This document shows, piece after piece, positions 33,833-45,603 of a stretch of DNA of 64,000 bases. The DNA is taken from assembly GCA_022822445.1 (NCBI GenBank), contig JAJEBR010000079.1:1-64000 (forward strand). Direction: 5' to 3'. A program made the position numbers and the translations under genes. Below the pieces are notes generated by a model. It did no database searches and was not told where the DNA came from. It was given only the letters and a program-made list of their open reading frames with translations. Source of the stretch: Gemmatimonadota bacterium. Its GTDB lineage: Bacteria > Gemmatimonadota > Gemmatimonadetes > Longimicrobiales > Gaopeijiaceae. Positions within the stretch are counted from its first letter, which is position 1; every line of letters begins with the position of its first letter.

Positions 33833-36800
33833 GCTACGCATCTCGTCTACCACCGCGCGACCCTGCAGCAACGGGTGGCCGGCTCGGGACGCATGCTGGC
33901 GATCGGCCTCGACCGCCCGGGCGTCGAGGACCTGCTGGACGAACTCGGCGTTGCATGCCGGCCCGGAGACCACCGGCCCGCCCAGGTTGAAATCGCCTGC
34001 GAGAACTCGACGGCCAATACCGTCATCTGTGGCAGGGAAGCCGCGCTTGGGCCGGTCGTGGCGGAGCTGGACCGCCGCGATCTGCAGAATCGCCTGATCC
34101 CCGGGAACATCGCGTTCCACTCCACGGCGATGGATCCGCTGCACGACGATGTCATGGCTTCGCTGTCCTTCCTGAATGAGAGCGCCTTCGAAGCCGATGT
34201 CCCCATGGTGTCCTCGGTAACCGGCAGCGCCACGCAGCGCCTGGATGCCGCATACTGGTGGTCCAACATCCGGGAGCCGGTTCGCTTCGCAGCCGCGATG
34301 GAGACGGTGAAGCGGGATTTTCGACCCGACGTCGTCCTGGAGATCGCGCCGCACGGTGCCCTGCAACCGCTCATCCGGCAGTGCCTGGAAGGCGGCGCCT
34401 CCGTCCCGGCCTGCATCCCCACGCTGATGAAGGACCAGGATGTGTGCCTCGGCTACCAGGAGGCGCTGGGAGCACTGTACCGGGCTGGCGTGCCGCTCGA
34501 TTTCGCGTCCCAGTACCCGCGCCCGGAATCCATCGCCCACCTCCTCCCCGGCCATCCGCAGGAACGGGCGACGACCCACGACGACCTGGTCGACGACGAG
34601 ATGTTCGTCAAGCGCGGCGAGTACTCGCACGGGCCGCTGGTCGGCCACAGGGTCGCCTGCGACCACATTCTCTTCGAGGCGCGCCTGTCCGAGCGGGATT
34701 TTCCCTGGATGACGGACCACCGGGTTCACCGGGCTCCCATCATTCCGGCTGCCGGGTACATCGAGTTGCTCCTGCAGGCGTTCGCCGGCGATCCCGTGCA
34801 CATCGACGAGATCGAGTTCCTGCAGCATACGCCCGTCGGCAGGACCCCGGTGCGGTTGCAGACCGCCCTCTTCCCGGTCCCCAACGCTCCCGACCAGTTC
34901 ACCTTCACCATTTCGACGCGTTCGTTCGAGGACGACGACGAAGGCACCCTGCACTGCCGCGGCAAGGTGCGCCGCGTGGACGAGGGGCATGCCGTCAACG
35001 CCCTCCCGACGCTGCAGGATGTTCTGGCCTCCGACTTCGATCCCTCGCCCCTCGCGACGGGGGACGAATTCTACGACCATGTCGAGGCGGTCGTGGGGGA
35101 TGCCTTCGAATTCGGGCCCGAGTTCCGCAGCATCCGACAGATCGACATCGACTCGGGTTCGACGGACCTGCTGCTGGATATCGAGGTGGACGAGGAGCTG
35201 TGGGCGTCCGGCCGCGAGGAAGGCTATCTCCTGTACCCCCCGCTGACCGACGGGGGACTCCAGATCTTTCTGCGCTATCTGATGCGCCTGCCGGACTTCT
35301 TCTCCATGCCGCAGCGGGCGTGTGACATCACCTTCCTGCGCCCGCCGACGGGGCCGCGGATCAGCTGCTTCCTGGTCGACACCGGTGACTGGTTCGACGT
35401 GGACGAACGGGGGCAGTACAACAAGCCGCTCGGCGAGCTGTACATCGGGCGCCTCAGCTTCTACGACCGCGAGACGGGTCAGTTGCTTGCGCATATCGGC
35501 GAGTATCACTCCTTCAACAGCAACCCCCGTTGGAGCGATGTGCCGGACAGCAAACACCTCATCCGCTGGCAGCCCAAGTTCGTGGCGCCGTCTCCTCCGG
35601 TCGGGGACGCGGTCCGGGATGGCGAAGTCGATCCCGCCGCGCTGATTGCGGCGCTTGAGGAGGGCGCCCTGGGCCACCGGTACGCGTGCCACGTGGCCGA
35701 GATCGCGGGTCGGCGCGAGCCCGGCCAGGCCATTCTGAACCAGTGCCTGGAGCGCCTGTCCGGGCCGGACGCACAGACCGAATACTGGCTCCTCGGCGAG
35801 GACGAGGAGTGCACCCGCGCACTGTACGACGCCTTCAACCATCACGACGCCGCGATTCGATTCGATTCGCTCGATCCGATGGCCGCCGAGGCACCCGAGC
35901 CTCCCATGGCTACCGGGCTGTTGCGGCCGGCGGCGGCCGAACTGGTGTTGCTTGGTCCGGAAGCCGCCGGTTTCGGGCCCGAGCAGTGGAAGCTCGTCCA
36001 TCGTCTGCTGGTCGGCGGCGGTCTTGCGCTCGTCTGCCACGACGAAGGTGATGCGATCGAGGCCGGCGGCGGCTGGGCAACATTGCACGCGGGTTCGCGC
36101 ACGACGCTGATGCAGGCACCGGACACCCTGGCCGAGTTGCCGGATGAGGCCGCGACTTCAACCCGCTGGGTGATCGGGGAACCGGGCACCGTGGCCCAGG
36201 CCTGGATCGAACTCCTCGACTCGCCGACGGTACATCAAGTCCCCTGGACAACCGTCGAGGCAGGCGACCATGCCGGGATGGAGGAATGGCCGGGCGCAGC
36301 CGATCTCGAGGCGATCGACCTCTTTGTCGGCACCGATCCGGAAGATCCCACCGGCGAGCGGGCGGTCTGGCAGTTCGTGGCCTTTCTGCAGGCTCTGGCA
36401 CCATTCCGGCTTGAAAGCGCGACTCGCGAGTGCCAACTGACGGTGGTGACGCGCGGCGCTGTCTGCGGCGTGGACGATCCGCGTGGGAGCAGTCTCTGGG
36501 GGGCGGTGCGCAGTATCGCCCTGGAACTCCTCACCGAAGATACCCGCGTCGATTTCCGCCTCGTGGACATCGGTGCGGAAGAAGATCTGGAGACTCTTGC
36601 CGGGATCGTCCGGGGCGACTTGCGGGAGCGCGAACTGGCGATCAGGGACGGGCGCCCGTGGGTGCCGCGAATCGTGAGCGTGCGGCAACGCGCGCCGCTC
36701 GTTCCGGACGGGGAAGATCCCCCGTACCGCCTTCGCCTGGACAACCCCGGGCAGGTGAGCGGTCTGCAGATGACGACCTGCGAACTGCCCTTGTTGGGCC

Positions 36801-38941
36801 CGTCCGACGTGGAGGTCGAGGTTGCCGCGGCCGCTCTCAACTTCCGCGACGTCATGGTCACGCTCGGACTCCTGCCGGCCATGGCCTACGAACGGTCGGC
36901 GCTCGGCCGCGAGGTCGGCATCGAGGCCAGCGGGGTGGTGCGGCGTGCCGGATCCGGCGTGCAGCGCCTGAAGGTCGGGGACGAGGTGGCGCTCACGGTG
37001 GGCGGTTGCATCGCCAACCGGGTGGTGGTGAACGAGCATCTGGCCTTCCTCAAACCGTCCCGGGTGAGCATGGAGGAGGCCGCTTCGGCGTTGTCCGTCT
37101 GCGTAACAGCCTACTACTCGCTGATCCACCTCGCCCGCCTGCGGGAGGGCCAGCGGGTTCTGATCCATTCGGCGATGGGCGGCGTCGGACAGGCCGCGAT
37201 CGCGCTGGCCCGACACGTCGGAGCGGAGATCTACGCGACCGCGGGCAACGAGAGCAAGCGCGAGCAGCTGCTGGCGATGGGCGTGCGCGGCGCCTTCGAT
37301 TCGCACAGCCACAGCTGGTACGACGATTTGATGGAGGCCACGGACGGCGAAGGCGTCGACGTGGTTCTGAACTCGCTCGCCGGCCACCACATCGCGCTCT
37401 GCCTGAAGGCGCTGCGCCCCTCCGGCTGGCACTGCGAGATCGGGAAGGTCGACATCTACACCGACAACGCGCTCAGCATGCGGGTCTTCCGCAAGAACCT
37501 GCGCTTCGCCGCGATCGACGTGGACCGGCTGATGCTCGACGACCCGGTGCTGTCGCATGTGCTTTCCCAGGCCTGCGTGGACCTGCTGGGCGAGGGAGCC
37601 GTCGCGCCGCCGCCGCTGACCGTCTTCCCGTACCGTGACTACGCGCGCGCGCTGCGCCTGATGACCACGGGCAAGCACCAGGGCAAGCTGGTCCTGCGGG
37701 CTCCGGAGGGCGCCATGGATCGGGGATTCGGCATCGCGGACACGCGGCCCTTCCTGGATCCCGACGCAACCTATCTGGTGACCGGCGGCCTGGGCGGTTT
37801 CGGCCTCCGCTTCGTGCCCTACCTGATTGCTGCCGGGGCGCGGCACCTGACCCTGATGGACCGCGATCCCACCGGGAGCCGCGACATCGATTGGATACGC
37901 CAGATCACCACGCTGTCCAAAATGACGCAGGAATACGAAATCGAAATCGTGCCGGGCGATGTGAGGAACGAGGAGGACGTCGGCCGCTGCATCGCGGGCC
38001 TGTCGCGGCCCCTGAAGGGCGTCTTCCATCTCGCCGGCACGCTCGAGGACCGCTCCTTCCTCGACACGTCGCCCGATTCGCTGGCACGCGTGTTCGCGCC
38101 CAAAGCCCAGGGCGCGCTCAACCTGCATCACGCCACCGCCGAGCACGACCTCGACTATTTTGTGCTGTTCTCGTCGATCGCATCGACCTTCGGCAACCTG
38201 GGACAGATCAACTACAGCGGCGCCAGCAGCTTCCTGGACGGGCTGGCCGCGTATCGGCGCAAGCGTGGCCTTCCGGGCTTCGCGTACAACCTCGGCCCCG
38301 TGACCGAAGTCGGGATGGCGGCCCGCAGCCTGCACGTCATGCGCATGATGAGGGCTGCCGGAATGACGACCGTCAGCGCCAACTTCGCGATCGCCAATCT
38401 CGACTTCGCCATGCGCACCATGGCGGACCAGGACCACCTCGTCACGGCGCTGTTTGCGACGCCGCCGTGGACCGTCGATTCGCCCGACTACATGCGCAAC
38501 GGTCGGCTGGTGAACAATCAGGCCGCGTTCGAGGTGGATGTTGGCGGGGAGCTGACGGTCGAAGGTGTAGTGGCCCAGATCTCCACCAAGGTCGCGGAGC
38601 TGTGCGGACACGACGAGGGCGACGTGACCGAGCCGCTGTCCAGCTTCGGGCTCACTTCGATCTCGGTTGCCGAGCTGGGAGCCTTCGTTCAGACGCAGTT
38701 CAACCACCAGGTGAGCGCGCTCGAGCTGATGACCACCGCTTCGGCGCTCTCGCTGGCACAGGCGATCGTGCACGGGGCCGACTCCGACACCGAGGACGAA
38801 GCCCCGGGCGAGACCGATGCAGCTGCGAGTGGTGCGAAGGAAGCGCGGCAGCGGGTTCGCAGGCGTCGTTCGCGCTTTGCCAACGCTCCCGAGGACCACT
38901 TCCCGAACGGTGGACGCGTGACGGCCGCCGCAAGCCGTTGA
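33833..38941 (+). CDS. highly reducing type I PKS, 3' part (AT remainder-DH-ER-KR-ACP)
   Basis: About 1702 residues continuing the synthase in the shifted frame; the joined protein would be about 2346 residues. Order: rest of AT; dehydratase from about 34600 (DHRVHRAPIIP His motif and YPPLTDGGLQ Asp motif); a central region without a SAM motif, so no working methyltransferase, but with pseudo-KR features; enoylreductase from about 36720 (HSAMGGVGQAAIALA); ketoreductase from about 37760 (TGGLGGFG, FSSIAS, INYSG); acyl carrier domain from about 38550 with Ser in FGLTSISV. A full reducing set in one module is the fungal-HR-PKS-like iterative layout and predicts a saturated, lipid-like chain. There is no thioesterase; release is by the next gene. 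Confidence 0.88.
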   Translation, partial: ATHLVYHRATLQQRVAGSGRMLAIGLDRPGVEDLLDELGVACRPGDHRPAQVEIACENSTANTVICGREAALGPVVAELDRRDLQNRLIPGNIAFHSTAMDPLHDDVMASLSFLNESAFEADVPMVSSVTGSATQRLDAAYWWSNIREPVRFAAAMETVKRDFRPDVVLEIAPHGALQPLIRQCLEGGASVPACIPTLMKDQDVCLGYQEALGALYRAGVPLDFASQYPRPESIAHLLPGHPQERATTHDDLVDDEMFVKRGEYSHGPLVGHRVACDHILFEARLSERDFPWMTDHRVHRAPIIPAAGYIELLLQAFAGDPVHIDEIEFLQHTPVGRTPVRLQTALFPVPNAPDQFTFTISTRSFEDDDEGTLHCRGKVRRVDEGHAVNALPTLQDVLASDFDPSPLATGDEFYDHVEAVVGDAFEFGPEFRSIRQIDIDSGSTDLLLDIEVDEELWASGREEGYLLYPPLTDGGLQIFLRYLMRLPDFFSMPQRACDITFLRPPTGPRISCFLVDTGDWFDVDERGQYNKPLGELYIGRLSFYDRETGQLLAHIGEYHSFNSNPRWSDVPDSKHLIRWQPKFVAPSPPVGDAVRDGEVDPAALIAALEEGALGHRYACHVAEIAGRREPGQAILNQCLERLSGPDAQTEYWLLGEDEECTRALYDAFNHHDAAIRFDSLDPMAAEAPEPPMATGLLRPAAAELVLLGPEAAGFGPEQWKLVHRLLVGGGLALVCHDEGDAIEAGGGWATLHAGSRTTLMQAPDTLAELPDEAATSTRWVIGEPGTVAQAWIELLDSPTVHQVPWTTVEAGDHAGMEEWPGAADLEAIDLFVGTDPEDPTGERAVWQFVAFLQALAPFRLESATRECQLTVVTRGAVCGVDDPRGSSLWGAVRSIALELLTEDTRVDFRLVDIGAEEDLETLAGIVRGDLRERELAIRDGRPWVPRIVSVRQRAPLVPDGEDPPYRLRLDNPGQVSGLQMTTCELPLLGPSDVEVEVAAAALNFRDVMVTLGLLPAMAYERSALGREVGIEASGVVRRAGSGVQRLKVGDEVALTVGGCIANRVVVNEHLAFLKPSRVSMEEAASALSVCVTAYYSLIHLARLREGQRVLIHSAMGGVGQAAIALARHVGAEIYATAGNESKREQLLAMGVRGAFDSHSHSWYDDLMEATDGEGVDVVLNSLAGHHIALCLKALRPSGWHCEIGKVDIYTDNALSMRVFRKNLRFAAIDVDRLMLDDPVLSHVLSQACVDLLGEGAVAPPPLTVFPYRDYARALRLMTTGKHQGKLVLRAPEGAMDRGFGIADTRPFLDPDATYLVTGGLGGFGLRFVPYLIAAGARHLTLMDRDPTGSRDIDWIRQITTLSKMTQEYEIEIVPGDVRNEEDVGRCIAGLSRPLKGVFHLAGTLEDRSFLDTSPDSLARVFAPKAQGALNLHHATAEHDLDYFVLFSSIASTFGNLGQINYSGASSFLDGLAAYRRKRGLPGFAYNLGPVTEVGMAARSLHVMRMMRAAGMTTVSANFAIANLDFAMRTMADQDHLVTALFATPPWTVDSPDYMRNGRLVNNQAAFEVDVGGELTVEGVVAQISTKVAELCGHDEGDVTEPLSSFGLTSISVAELGAFVQTQFNHQVSALELMTTASALSLAQAIVHGADSDTEDEAPGETDAAASGAKEARQRVRRRRSRFANAPEDHFPNGGRVTAAASR

Positions 38942-41457
38942 GCCAGGTCACCCTGCGGCCACCCGTCCCCGGCCAGCGTGTCCCGCCGCTGACCGGCACC
39001 CTGCCGCCCCACTGCCAGCGCGACCTTGCCACGTTGCGCGGCTTCGTCCGCGACGCCCTCACCCGTGCGACGCCCCGCGACCCCGTCTCCCCGGCCGACT
39101 TCCGCCAGGTTCTCGTCACCGGCGCGACCGGCTTCCTCGGCCGTTTCCTGTTGCGCGACCTCCTCACACGCGACCCTCGCCTGACTGTGCACTGCATCGT
39201 GCGAGCCGACACGCCGGAGCAGGGCTTCGAGCGCGTGCGGGCGAACATGCAACACGCCGAGACCTGGGACGACGACTTCGCGTCCCGGATCGAAGTGCAC
39301 GCCGGGGACATCGCGGAACCGCGCTTCGGTTTGTCCGATTCGCGCTTTCGTTCCCTTTGCGAGGAAATCGACGCCGTCTATCACCTCGCAGCCGCTCTGA
39401 GTCTTTCCGCCTCCTACCTTGGCATTCGCCGGGTCAACTCCTTCAGCATCCGCAACGTTCTCGAGCTGTGCCTGCACACCCGCTTCAAGCACCTCTTCTA
39501 CGCTTCGACGATGGGGATTTTTCCCGAGTATTTCTGCGCTTTTTCGCTCGAGTACGAGAACAGCCGCATCGACGATCAGATGCAGCCGGACCTGGCCGGC
39601 ATGAAGCGGATGTTCCCACTCGGACTCCTCGGGTATCCGTGGAGCAAGCTCGTGGCCGAACAGGCGATTCTCTTTGCGAATGCCGCCGGTCTGCCCGTGG
39701 CGATCTTCCGCCTGGCGCAGACCAGTCTGGCGTCGACCGGGTACACACAGCCAAGCAACATCACCCAGCGCCTTTTCTCGGCGGTGGTCGACGCCGAGAT
39801 GATTCCCCGCGGCTTCACCTTGCAATCCAACAACGATCCGGTCGACACGCTGAGCAACATCTGCACCGGGATTTCGCTGAATCCGAGACGTCGGTTCACG
39901 GTCTACAACTGCTGCAACCCAACGCCGTCATATCGTACCATTCGAGTTGAAGAACTCGGCCTGGACTACCCGGAGGTCTCCTACAAGGCCTTCAGGAGCG
40001 CATGCCAGGCCCGCGGCGCCGCTTCACCGCTCGCCGGGTACTGGGCCCTGTTCGATCACTTCGCCCGGTATTGGCTGCGGGGCCGCGACTCGGCGACCTC
40101 GCTTCCAATCAGCGACCACGCGATTCGCGAGGACTTTCCGGGCACCATCGAGTGGCCCGGCCCCCTCACGCGGTACGTTCGCTACAACCGATGGATCAGG
40201 GAACATCAGGACGAGTGGCCACACCCGGAGGCCCGCCGCCGCCTGAAGCTCGAGCACCTGCTCCGCCAGGCGCGCCGCTACGCGGACGACCGCGGTCTGG
40301 CCTTCGATGCCACCTACCCGGAGTGGATGCTCGATGCAATGAAGCAGCTTGTAGGAGCGCTCAATTCGCCGGAAGCCGGCCTGTTGGACACCCGGGTCGG
40401 TCATGTGGCGTTCGACATGTGCCGGATGCTCCGCAACAATGCGGAACTGGCCGCCGAGCGGCTGCGGTTTCCGGAAATCGACCGACTGAAGGTCACCCAG
40501 CCGGTCTTCATCGTGGGCATCAATCGCACCGGCACGACGTACCTTCACCGGCTCATGGCCCGGGACGACCGCTTCTGGGCGCTTCGGGCGTACGAATATG
40601 TCGAGCCCGTGCTACCCGACGGCGACTATGCGGGCCTCGCCGGCACCCCTGACGACCCCCGCCGTGCGTTGGCAGCCGACGTGTTCGAAGCCTCGGGCAT
40701 CATCGACTCATTTTCCGGGATCCACCACATAGACGTCGACGGGCCGGAAGAGGATATGCCGATCCTCCGCCTTTCGTTCAAGGCGTGGATGTTCGCCACC
40801 CGCTACTACGTTCCCGAGTACGAACGCTGGCTGGAAGCGAGCGGATCTCGCGAGGCCCACCACCACCACCGCCGGGTCATGCAGCACTACACCTACCAGC
40901 GCATGCAGAGCCATTCCGGCGACGAAGGCCAGTGGCTGTTCAAGATGCCGACCCACCTCATGGAGCTCGAGGCGCTGATCGACGCGTACCCGGATGCCCT
41001 GTTCATCCAGACACACCGGGTACCGGTCCAATTCATGGGATCGTGGTGCAGTCTGGTGGAACGGATTCGCGCGGATGTCGGCGAGCCCCGCCCGCCGGAT
41101 GTGCTGGGTGCCGAGCAGCTGCGGGCGATGAGCGGTCTGCTCGATCGGGCGGTGGACTTCCGCGAGTCGCACCCCGAACTTGAGGCCCGCTGGATCGACG
41201 TCAGCTACTACGACCTGGTGCAGGACCCGATGTCGGTGGTGGCCCGAATCTACGAACGCCGTGGGTGGGAGCTGCGGCCCGACGCGGTGGAAGCCATGGA
41301 GATGTGGCTGGATGAACAGCGTGAGCGCCGCCGCAAGGAGAAGCGGCACAAGTACGATATTGCAGACTACGGGCTGACACGCGAAATGATCGACACCGCG
41401 TTCGCGCGTTATCGCGAATTCCTGTCGGGAAGTGACCGCAGAGCGTCGCTGTTGTGA
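38938..41457 (+). CDS. thioester reductase-sulfotransferase fusion
   Basis: An 839-residue two-domain protein. Residues about 55-430 are a thioester-reductase (Lys2/CAR-type SDR): TGATGFLGRFLL for NADPH, and YxxxK as YPWSK. Residues about 520-839 are a sulfotransferase of the Sulfotransfer_3 type, with the PAPS P-loop FIVGINRTGTTYLHRL, a WLFKMPTHL segment and a QTHRVPVQFMGS segment. The only start near the upstream stop is TTG 38938 (TTGA overlap) without a clear ribosome site. The carrier domain and reductase are normally one polypeptide, so a fusion split by another frameshift is possible. Predicted role: reduce the ACP-bound chain to aldehyde or alcohol and sulfate it. Confidence 0.85.
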   Translation: MSQVTLRPPVPGQRVPPLTGTLPPHCQRDLATLRGFVRDALTRATPRDPVSPADFRQVLVTGATGFLGRFLLRDLLTRDPRLTVHCIVRADTPEQGFERVRANMQHAETWDDDFASRIEVHAGDIAEPRFGLSDSRFRSLCEEIDAVYHLAAALSLSASYLGIRRVNSFSIRNVLELCLHTRFKHLFYASTMGIFPEYFCAFSLEYENSRIDDQMQPDLAGMKRMFPLGLLGYPWSKLVAEQAILFANAAGLPVAIFRLAQTSLASTGYTQPSNITQRLFSAVVDAEMIPRGFTLQSNNDPVDTLSNICTGISLNPRRRFTVYNCCNPTPSYRTIRVEELGLDYPEVSYKAFRSACQARGAASPLAGYWALFDHFARYWLRGRDSATSLPISDHAIREDFPGTIEWPGPLTRYVRYNRWIREHQDEWPHPEARRRLKLEHLLRQARRYADDRGLAFDATYPEWMLDAMKQLVGALNSPEAGLLDTRVGHVAFDMCRMLRNNAELAAERLRFPEIDRLKVTQPVFIVGINRTGTTYLHRLMARDDRFWALRAYEYVEPVLPDGDYAGLAGTPDDPRRALAADVFEASGIIDSFSGIHHIDVDGPEEDMPILRLSFKAWMFATRYYVPEYERWLEASGSREAHHHHRRVMQHYTYQRMQSHSGDEGQWLFKMPTHLMELEALIDAYPDALFIQTHRVPVQFMGSWCSLVERIRADVGEPRPPDVLGAEQLRAMSGLLDRAVDFRESHPELEARWIDVSYYDLVQDPMSVVARIYERRGWELRPDAVEAMEMWLDEQRERRRKEKRHKYDIADYGLTREMIDTAFARYREFLSGSDRRASLL

Positions 41458-41472
41458 CTCGTGGAGCAACCC

Positions 41473-43263
41473 ATGTCGAACGCCCTACTCGTCTACCCGA
41501 AGCAGCCTCCCACCTACTGGGGCAACAACTACGCCCTGGACCTCCAGGGCATCAAGGCGGTGTTCCCTCCTCTCGGCCTGCTCACCGTCGCCGCGATGTT
41601 CCCGTCCCGCTACAACCTGCGCGTGGTCGACCTCAACGTCACCCCACTCGAGGACGACGACCTGGAGTGGGCGGACCTGGTCTTCACGTCGACCATGATT
41701 CCGCAGCGCCCCTCGCTCGAGCAGGTCGTTGAGCGCTGCAACCGCGCGCGGGTTCCGGTCATCGCGGGCGGGCCGCATCCCACCACCTTTCACGAAGAGA
41801 TCGAGGGGATCGATCATTTCGTCCTCGATGAGGTCGAGGAGACCTTCGCGACCTTCCTGAGCGACCTGGAAAACGGCACGGCCAGGCGCATCCATCGCGC
41901 CCCGAGGAAGCCCGACATGACCCTGGCTCCGATTCCCCGCTTCGACCTCATCGACATGAGCGAGTATCACTCGATGTGTCTGCAGTTCTCGCGGGGATGT
42001 CCCTTCGACTGCGAGTTCTGCGACATCACGAAGTTGTACGGCCGGGTGTCGAGAACGAAATCGCCGGCACAGATGGTGGCCGAGTTCGACCGCCTGTACG
42101 AGCTGGGCTGGCGCGGCCCGCTCTTCCTGGTCGATGACAACTTCATCGGCAACAAGCACGAAGTCTCAAGGCTCCTCCCCGTGATCGCCGAATGGCAAAG
42201 GGAGCGTGGCCATCCCTATTCGCTGTTCACCGAAGCAAGCGTCAATATCGTTCGGATGAACGACCTGATGGACGTCATGATCGAGGCCGGCTTCGACGCC
42301 GTCTTCCTGGGTATCGAGACGCCCAACCCGAAGGCTCTCAAGAAGATGAAGAAGCCTCAGAATCTCGACATGCGCGACGACAACTACCTGTTCACATCCG
42401 TCCGCAAGATTCAGCAGAAGGGAATGATGGTTCTGGGCGGCTTCATACTCGGCCTCGACGACGACGATGACAACGCGTTCGATGCCCAGATCGACTTCAT
42501 CCAGGAGGCCGGGATTCCGATCTCACTGATCGGCTTGCTGACCGCACTCAAGGGCACCAACCTGTGGACGCGGCTGGAGCGCGAGAATCGGTTGCTCGAC
42601 AAACCGGTCGAGATCGACGACACCGCCCTGAACTTCAAGCCGCAAATGGACCCCCAGACGCTGGTGGAAGGCTACCTCCGGGTCATCGGCACCATCTACG
42701 ATTCGTCGCTGGAGAACTACTTCGACCGCTGTCTGACCCTGTTGGAGAACCTCAACCCGGTACCACATCTGTACAAGCCCGTCAGCAAGCACATCCTCTA
42801 TGCGGCCATCATGGGAATCCGGCAGCGCCTGACCCCGGAGCAGCTGCCGGTGTTCTCGCGCTACATCGCCAGGGTATCCAGGGAACATCCCCGACTTCTG
42901 CCGCTGGGCATCCGTCTGGCCGGCATGGGTTACCACTGCGAGAAGTTCACCCGCCAGCAGACCATGATTCGCGGCTTCAAGGAATACGTGAAATCGGAGT
43001 TGGCGTCGTTCAATGAAGCCAGGCGGGGGCCCGATGCCGAACCGCAAATGCGGGACGAGCTCAGAAAGGCGGCGCTGCAGCGCGCAAAGGAGCGCCAGCG
43101 AACCATCCCCGAGGAATTCCGCTTCGCCGGGGATGGGATCGCCGAGAGTCTGGCGGCTTTCCAGCTGGCGTTGAGTTCGGAGGCTCCACCGGCCGCGCCG
43201 GCCAGTGTAAGTCTGCCGTGTAGCGCGACAATCAGGGTGAGAAGCCAGCGACAATCAGGATGA
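41473..43263 (+). CDS. B12-binding radical SAM protein
   Basis: A 596-residue cobalamin-dependent radical SAM enzyme. An N-terminal B12-binding fold (PPLGLLTVAAMFP) precedes the SAM-cluster motif CPFDCEFC (C176, C180, C183). The C-terminal half matches the DUF4070 region found in HpnP-like and related B12-radical SAM proteins. Members often methylate unactivated carbons. ATG 41473 has GGAG 6 nt upstream, 15 bp after the reductase-sulfotransferase stop, so it belongs to the PKS operon. The last 20 or so residues derive from the left end of an inserted IS, so the native C-terminus is altered. Confidence 0.88.
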   Translation: MSNALLVYPKQPPTYWGNNYALDLQGIKAVFPPLGLLTVAAMFPSRYNLRVVDLNVTPLEDDDLEWADLVFTSTMIPQRPSLEQVVERCNRARVPVIAGGPHPTTFHEEIEGIDHFVLDEVEETFATFLSDLENGTARRIHRAPRKPDMTLAPIPRFDLIDMSEYHSMCLQFSRGCPFDCEFCDITKLYGRVSRTKSPAQMVAEFDRLYELGWRGPLFLVDDNFIGNKHEVSRLLPVIAEWQRERGHPYSLFTEASVNIVRMNDLMDVMIEAGFDAVFLGIETPNPKALKKMKKPQNLDMRDDNYLFTSVRKIQQKGMMVLGGFILGLDDDDDNAFDAQIDFIQEAGIPISLIGLLTALKGTNLWTRLERENRLLDKPVEIDDTALNFKPQMDPQTLVEGYLRVIGTIYDSSLENYFDRCLTLLENLNPVPHLYKPVSKHILYAAIMGIRQRLTPEQLPVFSRYIARVSREHPRLLPLGIRLAGMGYHCEKFTRQQTMIRGFKEYVKSELASFNEARRGPDAEPQMRDELRKAALQRAKERQRTIPEEFRFAGDGIAESLAAFQLALSSEAPPAAPASVSLPCSATIRVRSQRQSG

Positions 43264-45315
<2,052 letters not shown>

Positions 45316-45325
<10 letters not shown>

Positions 45326-45550
45326 CCTCCAGACTCCTCAAATGCCAGTCCGTCCCATTCTGGTATGCCGTGCGGTGCGCCACGTCAGGATCTTGTCGTC
45401 CGCGAACAGGTCGCCGATCGAGGGTGGCCGTCAGCGGCAACTCGGTCGGGGTTGTCCGAGTCCGGGTTGCGCACGCCGAAGTCGTAGCGAACCGACTGCC
45501 GCCGGGTGGCCGGTCTGTGAGGCCGACCCTGCCGGGCCCCGGATCCGGGC
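45316..45550 (-). pseudogene. duplicated, degenerate 3' end of the amidase gene
   Basis: About 230 bp here closely match 47595-47825, the last part of the amidase gene and its downstream flank, in the same orientation. The shared words include CTCCTCAAATGCCAGTCCGT, AGGATCTTGTCGTCCGCGAA and GGGTTGCGCACGCCGAAGTC. Small indels destroy the frame. It shows that a segment was duplicated about 2.3 kb away, probably through a second amidase copy that later decayed. Confidence 0.75.
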
Positions 45551-45603
45551 TGGACTATTCAGTTCAGCACTTGGCGGAATGTCGCCGCCCTTTGCGGCCA
45601 CGA

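Noticed and set aside
33815-33850. Programmed ribosomal frameshift in the PKS
   Set aside because: No slippery heptamer or following stem is visible, and PKS genes are not known to use one here.
36158-38899. 913-residue minus-strand open frame opposite the PKS
   Set aside because: The plus strand encodes intact ER, KR and ACP domains; the antisense frame lacks any family features.
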